NCBI RefSeq assembly: GCF_000002995.4
Contig: NW_025062478.1
Span: 7,850,001-7,914,000 of the forward strand
DNA from: Brugia malayi
Lineage: Eukaryota > Nematoda > Chromadorea > Rhabditida > Onchocercidae
Direction: 5' to 3'
Length of the DNA: 64,000 bases
A model generated the notes under the pieces. That model made no database searches. It saw nothing but the letters and a program-made list of their open reading frames with translations, and was not told the DNA's origin. The position numbers were made by a program, and so were the translations under genes. Shown in pieces: positions 39,901 to 52,869 of this stretch. Position 1 is the first letter of the stretch. The number at the start of each line of letters is the position of its first letter.

Positions 39901-42900
39901 ATATAAAATTTTATTACTGCATAATTTTCCTGCTTTATAAAATTTTTAAATCTTATGCAAGTGAAATATAAAATAAATTTGTACAATTTAAGATACATAT
40001 TTTGTTATCTCAAAACATTAATTTAAAACAAAAATTCCGTGACTTAAGTAAGTGGTTATCAAAAATTCGAATGATATTTAAACTGAGAAAAAATGACGAA
40101 TAAATACAAACCTTACTTGAGGATCTTTGTCCTCTTTCTTTGACTTAGCAGAATAGGATTGTTATAAACTTTCAAATGGACTCAGGAGACTTTTCTTACT
40201 AAGCTGTTACATCAAAACCGAAATTGAAAGCTTGTTTATAATATGACAAATCTATGTAAACCGGGACAATCATGTAAAAATTAATGAAATTTGCAGATAA
40301 AAAGAAAAGTTGCAGGAAAAAATATTGAAGTAAACGTTCCCTGAGTGAAGAAATTTTGCTCATAACTGATATAAATTTACGAAACGAAAGAAAAACAAAT
40401 TCAAGCCATAAAACACAGATATAATCAAGTTTACAAACAGAATCTAAGTCATTATTACATGAACATAATAATTAATGTAAAAAATTAGTAAAAAGACGTA
40501 ATTTCTCTTATAGTCTGCTATCATTAACAGAAAAAAAGTTTCCCTCTACGTAAGTTTCACGTAAATGTCCTACAGATCCTGAAAAATCCTGAATATTGAT
40601 TAGACATGCATTTTAAACATTAGTAACAAAGACCGACAAATGGAATGAATACCTTTTCCTTTTCAATTCCTCCAAACATTTACACAAGGTATTTCCATCA
40701 GGACATGTAGATGGCGACATCAAAGTACATCGAACACCAACATCACTACCAGCAGCGGCATTATATTCTTTATAGTAATCGGCGTTACGTGGTACATATC
40801 CAGCCGTCAAATCACTCCGCTCGCGCCTTAGTGCTAGTGGTTTCGGTTTTACAGCCGGTTTTGGATTTACTGAAAATTTGCCACACAAGATAAAGAATTA
40901 AGGAAAAGGTGCTCAAGCAAGTTGATAGGGAGATCCATTATATTCATGATAATTTATTCCTTATAAATTCCCAAGCTGAAAGACCAATCAGTTAATCTGC
41001 ATGAAGATTTTGGTTCACTGTACGGAAATATTTCTTTACAAAGCCGATGACAGTATAAATGAAATAAGGATAGTAATAATGACATCTTTTGATATGCTAA
41101 AATGATAAAACACTGAGCTCTCTCTAAAAAAAAAAAAAAAAAAATAAAATAAAAAAATTTATATCTTTATTTTAAAGAGTAACCAACTGATCAAAAAGCC
41201 AGGCATCATATATATATATAGTCAAGTATCATATATAATAAGTTTTCTTAAAATCCAGTACTGAATATTTAGAGATGGGCCTTGAAAAGCGAAGGAAATA
41301 CCTCTGAAATGTGAATTTGAGCCGTTTAATTTTTGTACCTCTTCCTGAGTAACAACACCATTGGCAGAACGACCTGGTTTGAAGGTACGAAGGGAGGGGA
41401 CTGCATGTTGATTTCGTTCCAAAATTAAGCAATCAGCAGATTGATCGGCGATGTACGACTGTAAAGAATTAGCATCATGCTGCGTTGACAGTGATGACGT
41501 CGATGAAAGTGCCAAAGCTGACTGACTTCTGAAAGAATATGAGATTAAAATTTGTGTGCAAACTGACAATTTCTCTCATACAGAAGCAATTAATACTAAG
41601 AAGGTGAGGACAAATGAAAAGAGAATTACTGAAATTACTCGATTCACTTAGAGTCAACATTTTTTGAAGGAATAAAGACTAACGAAGTGATTTTCTGCTC
41701 TTTCAAAGGAGTGAAAGCACGACACTGAGCCAAGTTTATCATTACAGGTTTTGTTTCAGCATCCCTTTCACCATTGCCGTTACTAGTACCATTATCGCTA
41801 CCACTTATCGCATTTGACGAGCTTTCTGAGCGAAATATATGCCTTAGTAATGATCGTCGACCAGAAATAGTCTGCGTCGATACATCACCAATCCCTGAGT
41901 TATTCTGGAGTGATGTCATATGCAAAATATATGTTCCTGAAGCAATCACACCTATATAAAACTCAAATTTTGAAAGAATAACTCAGAAAGTTCATCGTTA
42001 CATCAGATACAACTAAGAAAGATAAATCAGTGGAAAAATATGGCGGAGAGAAGAAATGTTAAAATAGCATATCTAATAAAATAAAAAGATGCAAAACCAA
42101 ACATTACCAACTAAAAATATATTTCCACACAAAATTTTTCTGACTATTCTTTTTGTGATCTAAATTTTCAGAGTAATTTTTTACCTTTACCCATGCAAGC
42201 ATTAATTACACTGTTAACACGTTTTTCATTGGCGCGCTTGGAAACGGAACTACCACTCGTTGCGTTTGACACATAATGTTTTGTAAAACTTGAACGCCTC
42301 TTCGAAGAGTAACGAACACTCGACGATTCTAAATCCGAATGCTTCTGCGATGAACCACTACTTTCTTGTGCTATATCACTCGTCCAAAAATCTGCAAAAA
42401 TTCAATATTTCAGAACAATGAAATTCATTAGTAAAAGAAAATATAAAACTGAAATAAGGAATAATAGAATGCAGATATCATTTTTCTGTTGAAGATGAAC
42501 TTTGTGAATTTAATCTATTATGTTCAAGATTTTTTTTTCATTTTACAAAGAGAGTGTTGCCGCAATAATGATAACAAAATGAACTAAAGATGATAAATGC
42601 AAAGTAATCAGATAATGTAATTCAATCACAGTAAGGTCAGAATACGATCTTGAAAGGTGACCCAGTTTTGTCCCTTCAATAGAAACAGTGTGAAACTGAA
42701 GAATGCCAATGAAGTAACTGTGTGTTATTAACATATCAATAACAAGGTGTTAGGAATGAGAGCAAATGCGAAAAATGAAAAAATCCCTCCGAAAATACAG
42801 TTCCGGAAGATTTTACTGCAAATCAGCAATTAATCTTTCAGCTGCACGAAAGAAAAGATTACACTTTCTCATAAGTGGAGGATGATGATGTAAAAGAAAC

Positions 42901-45900
42901 ACAATCTTTTGAAAAAATCAAAACATACATATACATACACCCTCTCTCTCTAAATTTCATCTTTGAACTAATAACAAAATTTTAGAGTTTGAAAAACCAA
43001 AAAGAAAATCCTAGCGAACCTTAAAGTTATTACTGAAGTTTTGACAAGTACTAACAACGAATATAAATCGCAAATTGTGGAATCCAAAATTTATAATAAG
43101 TAGGGATCTCCTTTATCTGTCTGAAAATATAAAATAAAACATCAGCACATAGAACAAATTACTAACCGATGAAAAGATGTTAAAAGGATGTGAGTGGCAA
43201 ATTAAATTTGATCGTAAGGTACTTTAAATCCCTTTTCATTCCAACTGTTTTTGCAATTATGCATTGTATTTTGTAATTTTTTGTTTTGTGTATTTTGTAG
43301 GCAATTTTTTGAGCCTCAAAAAATATATCCACTTGAAATTTAAAAAATCCATGAAAAGCACTTAAAGAAAATTGCCACAACACAGAGTATAAAATCCAGA
43401 AAAGATTTTCGGATTCGCGGTGTAAATATCAAAATGCATGAATGCAGCAGCTGTTTAAAATGATCACTATCAATACAGACGGCAACATAAATATATGCAT
43501 AATGTATAACGTTAGCATGCATAAATTTATAGTAGCACAGCGACAGATTAGAAACAATATTTTCTTTAGTCTTCCTTCTTTCGAAATTTCAAAACACTTA
43601 AAAAAGGTAAAATTATTTCTGTTGCCATTCCTAGTATAACCACAAAGTAGAAGTCTAAACACGGCAAACGTCCAAATAACAAATTCCGCTCTTAATTTTC
43701 TATATATATTTTAATATATGTTTCACATATACATAACGAAAGTAGTACTTTATAAGTAGATTTTGATCGTTATCACTTTAACAAAACTTTTATAGAAAAG
43801 TCTAACACAAAAAAAGGCTACATTTTCTTATTCCTCATATTAGGTTCCTCTTATAATCTTTAAAAAATATGAGAAAGTGATGAAGAAACTGATTGGAAGA
43901 GCAAATCTTGACCTGACCGTTAAGATAATGTATTGGGCATTATTTGTTAGAAGGAATGTGCCAAAAATTCCGTTAAACAATTTCATGTTTCAGCTCAAAA
44001 AAGAAAAAAATGATGCACATTACATCACAAAGTGATGATACATACTTAAATTTTAAACAATTTCGCACAACCGTTTTCACGAAAAACTGCGTTCCCATGT
44101 ACCATAGTGAAACATACAAAATGCTAACTCAAAAGAGTTTAATTTGCAAATCAAAAGACAAACATTGTCAAAGTAAGGATGGATTAAACATTAAACACTC
44201 ACAAACGGATATGAGTTTAAACAACTTTTTAATTAATACTTCCCTTTACATAATACGATGCCAGAAGTAAAAATAAGTGATAAACAGCTGTAGCAGTATG
44301 ACAATTATGTTTCTAAGCATCCTTCTCAATATATCATACATGTTTATCAGTGTTCATTTCATATATGACTGTTTATCCATTTATATTTAAGCATGAAAAT
44401 GATATCCAAACTGAACAGCGGACTTCAAACAATTTCTAATTCTCAGCAGTAACAATTTCGAAAACAAAGATTTTAAGCAGTATTTGTAACCAAAATTTAA
44501 AGGAAAATGCTCGCCATTTAGATTTTTTTTCGTTATATATATATATATATAATTTATGCCACTTTTAAAAAATGAATTTTCGAGCACAATTACACAATTA
44601 AGTTCCCTCAGAGAACTGAAACAAGCCATATTTACATCGAATTGATTCAAGTCGGCTGTCTATTTGGGTTAATAGCATTTTCTAAAACTATTTTCATCAT
44701 AACCTATATTTATGTTTATACTCATCTGCTTACACTATAAAATTCCACTTGAGCATCATATAATACTGAACACTGAAGGAATATAATCATTTACAAATTC
44801 AGGAAACGGAAAAAACTGTGAAAGCAGCATAAAGTGGGAGTTTATTTTGGAAAGAATTAACAATAACAATAAAATATCTGCCAACACTAGGACATTTGTT
44901 TACGATACTGAAAGTTATGGTATTGAAAGCAGTGAATTTGAAAGGGAAAAGAAGGAAAGAGAAGCAAGAAAGACGAAAGGATCAGGGCTGAAGGTTAATT
45001 CAAAACCGCCAATTACATTTTATAGAATATTATTTGATAACCTTTTTTATATAAAATTTCAATCTACTTTATCGCTAAGTCCATTTCAGATAACTAGGTT
45101 AAGCGATTTGTTTTATTCTCTCTAATTTCTTTTATTTTGAATCGAAGTAACTTAAATATTTTAAACATCAAAAGTAATGTGAAGGGCAGCGTGTGTTACA
45201 GCTTCAAATCCTTTGGTAAAGCTCAACGACTGCTCAGTATTGCTTCCTCGCATCTTTAAGTGTGTTATGCAGTTAGAACTTACAATAAGATAGTCTTTAT
45301 GAATCCTTAAATTCAAGGATCCGCAGCTTCAATCAATACTGAAATCGTAAATTTTGCAAACTGCAAAAGGACCTTCAGATCGAAACAGCCAGATGATGAA
45401 TAATGCAGCCATCTAAGTGATGCATTGAAATGGGTCAGATTGTTAAAAAATATCGAATACAAATGAAATTTGATGTTTTCAATTTGTATGGAAAAGTCAA
45501 AGACACCGTATGTCTTTCTATCATTTTCTGAACTAAATTTTTTTCATTTGAGTTGAAAAAAATTTTTTTATTTTAATTTTCAAACAAATTTCCAGAGTTA
45601 AAGAAAAAATTCATTCTGTTCTTTTTTCAAAACTGAAAAATTTTCATTTCACTTGAAAAATTTTTTAAATATAAGAATGTGCATCTGCCCGACAGGATTT
45701 CTTGACATTTTCATAAGCAAAGGTTCGAAGAATTCTGTAAAACTTGAAAGTTTTTCCTAAATCAGAGGTTTGACCACTGATTTAGAAAAATTTATAATTT
45801 CTAAATCAGTGGTTTGACGAATTATAATTTATCCCAATGTTGGCATAAGAAACCTCATTCCAAGAATATTAATAGGAGGATAAGAAATTCACCAGGAAAG

Positions 45901-48900
45901 AAAGGTTCTCTGATTCTTTGCCTTTACTAATACAAAATGGGGTCCAGTCATAATAGTCATTTATTGTCAGATATAAATGAGCGCATAAATATTTTCTGGA
46001 AAATCAAACTTTAGATTACTTAAACACGAAATCTTCAGCCACGTTGTAAAGATTTGTGAGAACCATTCTATTTTTGTATGCTTCAAGTTCTATTAAACCA
46101 TTTTCAGATTTATCATAATAATAATAATAAAGATATGACAATGATTAGGTGAATTACGAAGCAAATTCTTTACTCCTTATTAAATCCAAGTAAGCGAAGA
46201 ATTTAGATTAGAACACTGTGGACAATATTGAATGGTGAAAGGCCCTTGAACGACAGATAAGGAAGAAATTATAAATATAAAAATTGAGGTTGGTAAAATA
46301 GAGGTTAAAGAAACCATGAAAAGAAATATAATAAAGTAATAATTACTATGCAATCAAATTTTTTATTTTTGAAAATTGCATCCCATACCTCAACATGAAT
46401 AAATCCGAATTTCCTTTACAAACGACAAATTTCCTCAATAATCTTATAATTGCTGTTAAAAAAGTTTATGTCCTCTTCTACATATCTTCTTTCCGATGGC
46501 TTGAAGACGAAGTTTTACTCCAACAAAACTTGATTTCTTTGCCTCTTATTGATCACAAATATATGGAAATTGCTTTCTTCCACCTATTTAATTTTTATAT
46601 GTGAAATAACAGAAATTTTTACTTGGAAATCTTCAGTTAATGTTATCAGACAACAACAATAAATAAAAATATAAAGCATGCTTTCACACTTTTTATTGTG
46701 AATAAGGGAAAAAAGTGCGTCGAGACATTGGAATATTTTTTCCCTAAGTTGATTGACTTTGAACATTATAACACTAAACAAACTAGATTGCATTGAAAAC
46801 AAACCAATTCTGTAAGCCAACATGATATTAGCTGTATCTATTCGCAGAAGTATACAGAGAGATGCTGCTTTCTAATGGGATTTTATTAGCATGTATTACT
46901 CTCAAAAACAATTTATTTTTAAAGAAAAACCAACCTGCCAGTACTTTTAAGTTGAAATAATTTAATATTTAAAACAAATACTAGAAAAACAGAATACTTA
47001 AAAATAGTAGTAAACGGAAATCCTAGATGTAAGATAAGCTGGAAAAAGAAACTTAATTTCGAAAATAAAAAATTTACGCCTGATACTTAAAATACTTTAA
47101 GTTATTTTGCCTGAATCTTTTATAAATCCTCATATATTACAAAATATAAAGGATATATTTAGCACAGGAACTTACCCAGTATCTTCTTTTAAACATCAAC
47201 TATTTATTCACTGCTACATTAATTCTCTGTGGCTTATAGTGCATCACTTCATTCTAAGCATACTGAATATTAAACACCTGCCTGTTTTACAAGAAATTCA
47301 ATCTTCATAAGTGATTAAAAAGACTCGATTTTGGATTTTGTTAATTTTACCACTATTGGATTTAACACTGATTTATATCAGCCTATTTTTTGCGTGACCG
47401 CTTTATTCAAACCGATTCAAAAGTCAGGAAAATTGAACAAAAAATGCACAAGAAAAATATCCAAGAAGTGCGAACGCATTAATTAAAGAAGGGTAATTCT
47501 TTTTTAAGCAGGAATGACAGACAAATGTTCGGAAAGGACAAAGGTCACCAACAAGAAAATGTTCTACTGCTCTACCATATATGTATATGTATATATACCT
47601 CACTTCACAGCAATCCACAACCATTAGATTCAAATTTGAAAACTGCGAAGAGAGAACCCCCTGTGCATAAAGTTGGAGAAAATGCATGCACCAAATTAGC
47701 ATTTGGGAATGAGATCCAAAATAATTTACAATTTGTTTCTAACACAATTTTATCTGATGTCAAAAACAGCCCGCCATATCATAAATCCTTAAATTAAAAA
47801 ACAAAACTCATTTACCTAATTCAGTATATTTTTTTTTAAAAAATAAAAAGCAAGAATGAAGGCAGCAAGCATACAGAAAACGAAACCGTCAAAAAAACAG
47901 ATTGAAGTCCGCCAACTTTTATGTCAGCCCTAAAACTTGGAAGTAGAAAACTTAAATTTTCCGCTACTTTGATGAAAGAACTACAAAAAGACTTATAAAA
48001 CCATTAAGAATACAAGAAATACCATACAAACAATTACCAAAATAAAGGACATTGGAGGATAATAGTGGAAAATGCAGAAAATAAAAGAATGTTAAACACT
48101 GCACTAACCTTGACCCATCAGTGCCAGACTCTGTAACTGCATGCTCGTACAGCAGCGTGTAATTGCAACCGGTAAGACAAGATTAGTCTGAAGTTCTTCA
48201 CTGAAAATCAAAAATGACAGAAAATGAATTTCATGTATTCAAGTTTTTTTTTTTTTTTTTTTTACATTTCCAAATTTCATTTCACATTTCAAACTTAAGC
48301 AAGGGATAAGGTCTCAGAGTAAGAGCACAGCGAATTTATGGTAAGCGACATATGAAAATAAAGAAAAAAATCAAATGTTTTTTATTCACGATTTCTATAA
48401 GTTTTCCTCTTAGACATATCAGTGCATAAGGATATGCAATATCCCTAAAGTTTGAGTGAACATACTATGTAAATTTCATTTTTTTTATCAAATCCTTACA
48501 TAATTTCCACTAATAAAACCAAGTACTTAACATTAATTCTATTGTATATATTTAACATTTATTTTTAAATGTCCATACGAAATGAAAAATTAAAGAATAT
48601 ATGTTTAATCTTTTGATTCGTATAACAGGTACGTCAAAGCGTCAAAAAAGAATTTTATTGAAGCATAGTGTGCTCTCAGTATTCTGCATGACAACGCAAT
48701 GCTCGTGCTGTTCCTAATTACCGATAATTTTGGCAGTGTTCATTTAAAACAACATAGCAAGAATACAAAAATACACTTCTGATTACAAAGTTCTTTGGCA
48801 TTTAAAGGTTTTCAAAATTTTCAAAAACATCTAAATCAAGATATCTAAAAATTATAACTTACCCGTTCAAACAATAATGTTCAATTAATAAAGGAAGTGA

Positions 48901-51644
48901 TTTAAAATAGTATGGCGACGATTCTACACGTACACTTTTATCCGAACCGGATGATTCGATTAGATAATGATCAATATCGGATGCTAAACCAGGAGGTGAA
49001 CGAATACTTAATGCCATTGAATTAGGTTTTGATGATGACCGCACAATAAAAGCCTAAAAACAATTAAGGAAACAGAATTAAACTTTTATCTCTTAAACTG
49101 CACACTCGGATTTGTTTAAACTTCATAAATTATCCGAATCAAGAAAAAAAGATCCATAAAAAATATCCGATTTAAGAAATAATACATTATCATAATTAAT
49201 TAATGTTAGAAATGTGAAAATTCCAAAATCTCAATTGTAGATATAATAAAAGCAATGAAGTGTAGAGAATTACGCATTTTAAAATCTGATCAAATTGCCA
49301 CAACGCACTACACGATTCATTTATGAGCAACGATTTTCCTGTTTGAATTTAGAAAACGACTGGAAACTACATTTACCCCTTCATTCATTGGGCGAAGCAA
49401 ATGGGTAGCAGCGGAACGGCCGATATGCTGCAAATACCAAATGGGATGCGTGCGAATAATTTGTTCCAACAGCGTGATCCCTTTTTCACTTGCACTTTTT
49501 GCACCATCTTGACTTTTTTCTCCATGATTTAGCAACTGCAAAAGTGCTGACGGTATATATTTGCACATTTGAACTTGAAGTGGTTTATTTCTTAAACAAT
49601 ACTTAATTCTATTGGAAATTAAAGTACACAAAGTTTCTGAGTCACTCCAGTTTTGATTCTGATTCAACTACAAAGTAAATAAAAGATTAATCTAATTCCA
49701 TTATTTATTGTTACTTACATGTGCATATGAACTAAAAGAAATTTTATTTCCTTAAAACTTTTAAAGAAATAAATCAGCTAGCATCAACTTACTTCAACGA
49801 ATTTGCTTTTTCTCTTATCTTTTGATGAGGTTGTGCGTCTGTCACATTGTACTGCTGTAGATTTTTTCATACGACCAATACTTACTTTGAAGTTTGTTGG
49901 TGATTTAGGATGCTGAAATAAAAATCAAAACTAAACGTCGAAACTGGCATAATCTTTCCGATACAAATGTAAATGAAATGATTAGCTAATGCAAAAATAT
50001 TTGGAAGTCTTCATAAATCAATTATGCAGAGAGAATAAAAATGCAACTCAGAAACAGCAAAGGTTTAAAAATCTAAAAACATCTAAAAACAGCTTCTCTT
50101 CTGCAATATATTTTACCTGTCATTTTCAACAAGAAATCATAACTAAACTACTACAGTATTATAGCTATTTCCTCCAGGGAGTTTCATGGAACTAGTGAAA
50201 CAGTTTTTTACACAACGATTGGAGAAACAAAATACAGCTTTCCATTGGTATTGTTGTTCGCCGACAGCCATTTTCACCCGCCGATGACTAATTCTCAGTA
50301 GAGATTTGTTCTCACATATCAATTTTGTTTTTCAAAACAACAAATGACCTCAACATATACAGACAGAAATTTCAGTAAAATAAAACTTTACTGTAAAAAC
50401 GTTTTTATTTCAAACGCTATTCTCATCCAAACTAAGTTTTAATAAAAAGTAGTATTGCATTAGCAGTTCTCCATCTAAAACCTGAAAGAATAAGAGTAAT
50501 CCTTACATCCATAGCTGTTGAAGCTAGTATATCTATAACTGGATTACTCGTACATTCTATCGGAACACATTTATTCATAACTGTTGTCGGTACCGCCTGA
50601 TCGAGAAACTGTAAAAGATTTCGAAAAGGCATTACTGAGTTTTCCCAGCTTCTCCATAAATAAGCCATTTCTCCTGTCGACAACAAAATATAATGAAAAA
50701 GCACAAGTCAAGTATCAAATAAATATATCGAGGCATGAGTAGCTGAAAGTGATTTTTGTTATACAATTATGATAAGATTAGCAAAGCTTCCTATTATATG
50801 GAAATTATTTCATAATAATAATAATAATTTACCACTCTCAGCATCAAAATTTACTAAACTCGTTAAATTCCTGAGAATTGAGAGACCTGAATTAAATTTC
50901 GTGCAAATGTTATGGTCTATTATGTATGTCGTAACCTCAGTAGGTCCGTTGTCGATAATGAAAGCTTCACATTTCTTGCTCATATTTATATCAGCAATTG
51001 TTGTTATATTTTCGTTGCTTTTTTGACTATTTTCCTTTATTCTGATTAATAAAGCATCATCCACTATCTGCAAAATAACTGGGGATTGAAATTCAAACTC
51101 CTCAGCATTTCAAAGAATACAATTAAATACATAGGAAAACAGCTGAGAGCAGTAAAACTGCTGCAAACTAAGACTTCAAAATATTCTAAAAAAATTTCAG
51201 TTAACACTGACAACCAGGAAAAGACAAACATTTCAAGTATCTCCCTAATTTTATATTTCTCTATTATCGTTTCTCTCTACTATTTATTATTTTTTCTATA
51301 TTTTTCTATACTATTTATTCATCAAGCGATAATAAAAACAGATAACGAACAGGAAAGAAGGAACTAAATGGCTACTAAAATGGCAAAGTGTAGGATGGCG
51401 AAATCTCTCGCAACAATGCGGTATGGACGTTTTAAATACGTTTTTTTTTGATCAGAAACGGAATACTAACTGAAAATTTCTACATATAACGAATCAATAA
51501 TAGATTGAGAAAATATGGATCTTGAGTTTTTACGCTGTAGGGTAAGGTACCTTCTTCTTGGCTACAAAAAATATGACTGCCTACATCCCAATCTTCGCAG
51601 AGCTCAACAACAGATACTGTTAAATGTACCATTAGTTTGACCAT
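26858..51644 (-). CDS. rin-1: RIN/Sprint-type Ras and Rab interactor: SH2, VPS9 and Ras-association domains
   Basis: From 51067 to 26858 I could join 29 exons with every phase agreeing, giving 1681 residues. Exons: 50833-51067, 50507-50673, 49793-49912, 49377-49667, 48863-49053, 48109-48200, 42185-42391, 41648-41951, 41302-41528, 40653-40869, 39583-39705, 39195-39360, 38652-38857, 33144-33262, 32318-32469, 31553-31670, 31287-31454, 30784-30969, 30364-30486, 30002-30158, 29745-29871, 29426-29592, 29250-29337, 28844-29015, 28524-28660, 28172-28373, 27848-28059, 27266-27474 and 26858-27020. A likely first exon, 51534-51644 (MVKLMVHLTVSVVELC...), joins in phase 0 and adds 37 residues. RIN proteins bind active Ras through the RA domain and phosphotyrosine through SH2. 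Their VPS9 domain exchanges nucleotide on Rab5-family GTPases at early endosomes. SH2 is at about residues 247-345, a Ser/Thr-rich linker at 370-1230, RIN-homology plus VPS9 at about 1270-1560, and RA at about 1575-1660 (numbered from 51067). Confidence 0.88.
27848..29592 (-). other. RIN-homology and VPS9 domain exons
   Basis: Six exons (27848-28059, 28172-28373, 28524-28660, 28844-29015, 29250-29337, 29426-29592) encode EEN-TVFGATLRRFIECTF, then VKHGEGELHDLIEKERARL, NEFLNIDAILEAILHKIV, YSPLKKLENLLRV, LPPAD and EAWYMWELLP, GDSSYYLITLFSAI. These are the RH module and the catalytic VPS9 core. In other VPS9 proteins a conserved Asp after the P-A-D stretch and a YMWELL-type Tyr support exchange on Rab5. 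The spliced sequence reads PPAD followed by ELVRW, so the Asp is present but the adjacent residue differs from the common DDFLP. Confidence 0.85.
28838..28843 (-). other. GC donor of a GC-AG intron (VPS9 region)
   Basis: Exon 28844-29015 ends GTC CTT T, followed by GCAAGT. The GT two bases further (TGCAA|GTTTTT) gives phase 2, but the next exon (28524-28660, starting GC CCT GTA AAA CCG) is open only in phase 1. The GC donor restores the family sequence HKIVLCPVKPHLY. GCAAGT is the classical GC-AG donor. Confidence 0.75.
31936..32010. repeat. Tandem duplication in a rin-type intron
   Basis: Two copies of a unit containing TTTCATTGATGAAAAAACTA and CAATAATTAT lie about 38 bases apart. TTCATTGATGAA is itself nearly palindromic. 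Confidence 0.75.
33263..38651 (-). other. 5.4-kb intron of the rin-type gene
   Basis: This intron separates the exon ending at 38652 from the exon starting at 33262; phases agree across it. It contains only AT-rich sequence, an AT dinucleotide run at 36900-36926 and chance ORFs on both strands. I found no nested gene I could support. Confidence 0.65.
36900..36926. repeat. AT microsatellite
   Basis: About 13 uninterrupted AT units lie in the long rin-type intron. Confidence 0.9.
39738..39775. repeat. Short tandem repeat
   Basis: AACATTTTTATGAGA and AGCATTTTTATGAGA lie side by side just upstream (minus-strand sense) of a rin-type exon. Confidence 0.65.
42392..48108 (-). other. 5.7-kb intron of the rin-type gene
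   Basis: This intron lies between the end of the SH2 region and the DFWTSD exon. It holds an AT run at 44535-44551, a short hairpin at 45774-45812, an AAT run near 46111-46127 and several plus-strand ORFs (44010-44270, 44847-45125, 47525-47797) without splice context or recognised motifs. No nested gene is called. Confidence 0.65.
45774..45812. repeat. 15-bp perfect inverted repeat with 9-nt loop
   Basis: CCACTGATTTAGAAA (45774-45788) is the exact reverse complement of 45798-45812. A related direct copy, CTAAATCAGAGG, lies just upstream at about 45758-45769. It sits inside the long rin-type intron. Confidence 0.85.
48863..49667 (-). other. SH2 domain exons of the rin-type gene
   Basis: Exons 49377-49667 and 48863-49053 encode LLEQIIRTHPIWYLQHIGR, then AATHLLRPMNEG, joined to AFIVRSSSKPNSMALSIRS. 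FIVR is the phosphotyrosine-binding FLVR motif with its Arg intact. YLIES, YYFKSLPLLIEHY and CLNG follow. The next exon (EELQTNLVLP) closes the domain as in RIN proteins. Confidence 0.88.
51534..51644 (-). CDS. Candidate first coding exon of the rin-type gene
   Basis: ATG at 51642-51644 opens 37 codons (MVKLMVHLTVSVVELCEDWD...) to a TACAGC|GTAAAA donor in phase 0, matching the phase of the exon starting at 51067. An in-frame stop lies a few codons upstream. A TTTAAAAG site two bases before the ATG could receive a spliced leader. The frame stays open past the donor for about 20 codons, so it could also be a chance ORF. Confidence 0.42.
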
Positions 51645-52155
51645 TACTTTTAAATCACTATGTCACGTTAACTCCACATCTTCCCTCATCGATGCAGCGC
51701 TAAGTATGCCGGTGATTATTTACAGACCGGAGAAATCAATCAAAAAACAATGACTACTTCAGCATTTCATATAACCATTTCAATAAGATATGCAAAAAAG
51801 GTTGTCAACATGATATAGCTCGATAGATATCGACCTCGACTCTGTCTGATTTGATTAGCGCTAAAAATAGTAACACACGATTCTACAATACGAAACATAA
51901 ATACATCGAGTTTACAATAATGAAAAAATGGAATGAACACATTTTGATGGACATTGTGAGGCTGTTATGAATAATAACTGAATGATAGAGATAATACGAC
52001 GCCGTGCAATATGCCTAATTTACTGCTTAATCTCAGATTTTATAAACTTTAAGTCTTAGATTCGAACACTATAAGAGTGCGAAGTCTGATCTCATCAATC
52101 AATTGGATAAAGAAGAGATGCTAAAATGACGACAGGAGGATTACATATCCCTCAC

Positions 52156-52869
52156 AGAGAGGAAAGAGAGGACATGACATGCTCTGCGATATTTCCCCTT
52201 CCTCAGGAGCAGATGATCTGTATGATCTTTTCATCACTTTCAATCTTGCTCTCCACCCATCTCCGCTACTATCTGTTAGAAAATCTTTTAATAACATTGA
52301 AATTGTGTCATCTCGATTAAAAATAGATTCAATAATAGGACGTAATATGTAGAAGAGGAGAGATGATACAGAAGTACTTGTCCCCTCAGTGATGTGACAA
52401 GCTTCGATAGAACTTAACGAGGAGAAGCGATGAGTTCCACTCTTCACTTTTCTAAATAAAATGGTATATGTGCGGTAATGCTCCTATGAGAAAGAACAAT
52501 TTTCATTTTCCAACTCTAAAATTCTCCCGTTGCTCAGTATTCTTTACTTCATTCATAAGTACCAACAGGGAGCATTCTTTGTTCATTTTCATATGAAATC
52601 TCGGCATCAATTCCATCGCCGGGAAAACATTTATATATGGAATTAAGAAATTGATTTTTCTTGCAACTTCTTTTTAGCGTTCTATGCAATACAGATAACA
52701 TTCTCCATGCTTTTGAAAAAGCACACATGGATGAATGGTTCAAATCCATTAATAAAAAACTGTTACTAATATATAAGAGTATCGAGTAAGACACTAGTGG
52801 TAGACAGGAACACAACCTAAAACATCGACAAAGCATAGAAACCGCTTTATCGTTAAAGTTTGTACGCAT
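52156..52869 (-). CDS. Coding-like segment of unknown gene (possible upstream exons)
   Basis: Two minus-strand ORFs, 52549-52869 and 52121-52447, have a more protein-like composition than the surrounding intergenic DNA. Examples are HRTLKRSCKKNQFLNSIY, GDGIDAEISYENEQRM, then HRFSSLSSIEACHITEG and RARLKVMKRSYRSSAPEEG. A GTTG|GTACTT donor and a GAAAAG acceptor could join them in phase, but the acceptor is weak. I do not recognise the protein. It could be an alternative 5' part of the rin-type gene, a separate short gene, or a degenerate one. There is no signal peptide; one hydrophobic stretch (LVSYSILLYISNSFLLM) occurs early. Confidence 0.3.

Noticed and set aside
41774..41959. Plus-strand ORF opposite a rin-type exon
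   Set aside because: Shadow of exon 41648-41951, whose phase fits the 29-exon chain.
44847..45125. Plus-strand ORF with a charged EREKKEREARKTKG stretch
   Set aside because: It sits antisense in a long intron; the charged stretch is a purine run and no flanking exons were found.
22482..51644. tsfm and the rin-type gene as one operon
   Set aside because: They are on the same strand in suitable order, but 1.8 kb separates them, far more than the usual intercistronic gap, and no spliced-leader evidence can be read from sequence.
52126..52320. Plus-strand ORF at 52.1-52.3 kb
   Set aside because: The opposite strand has the more protein-like composition, so this is probably its shadow.
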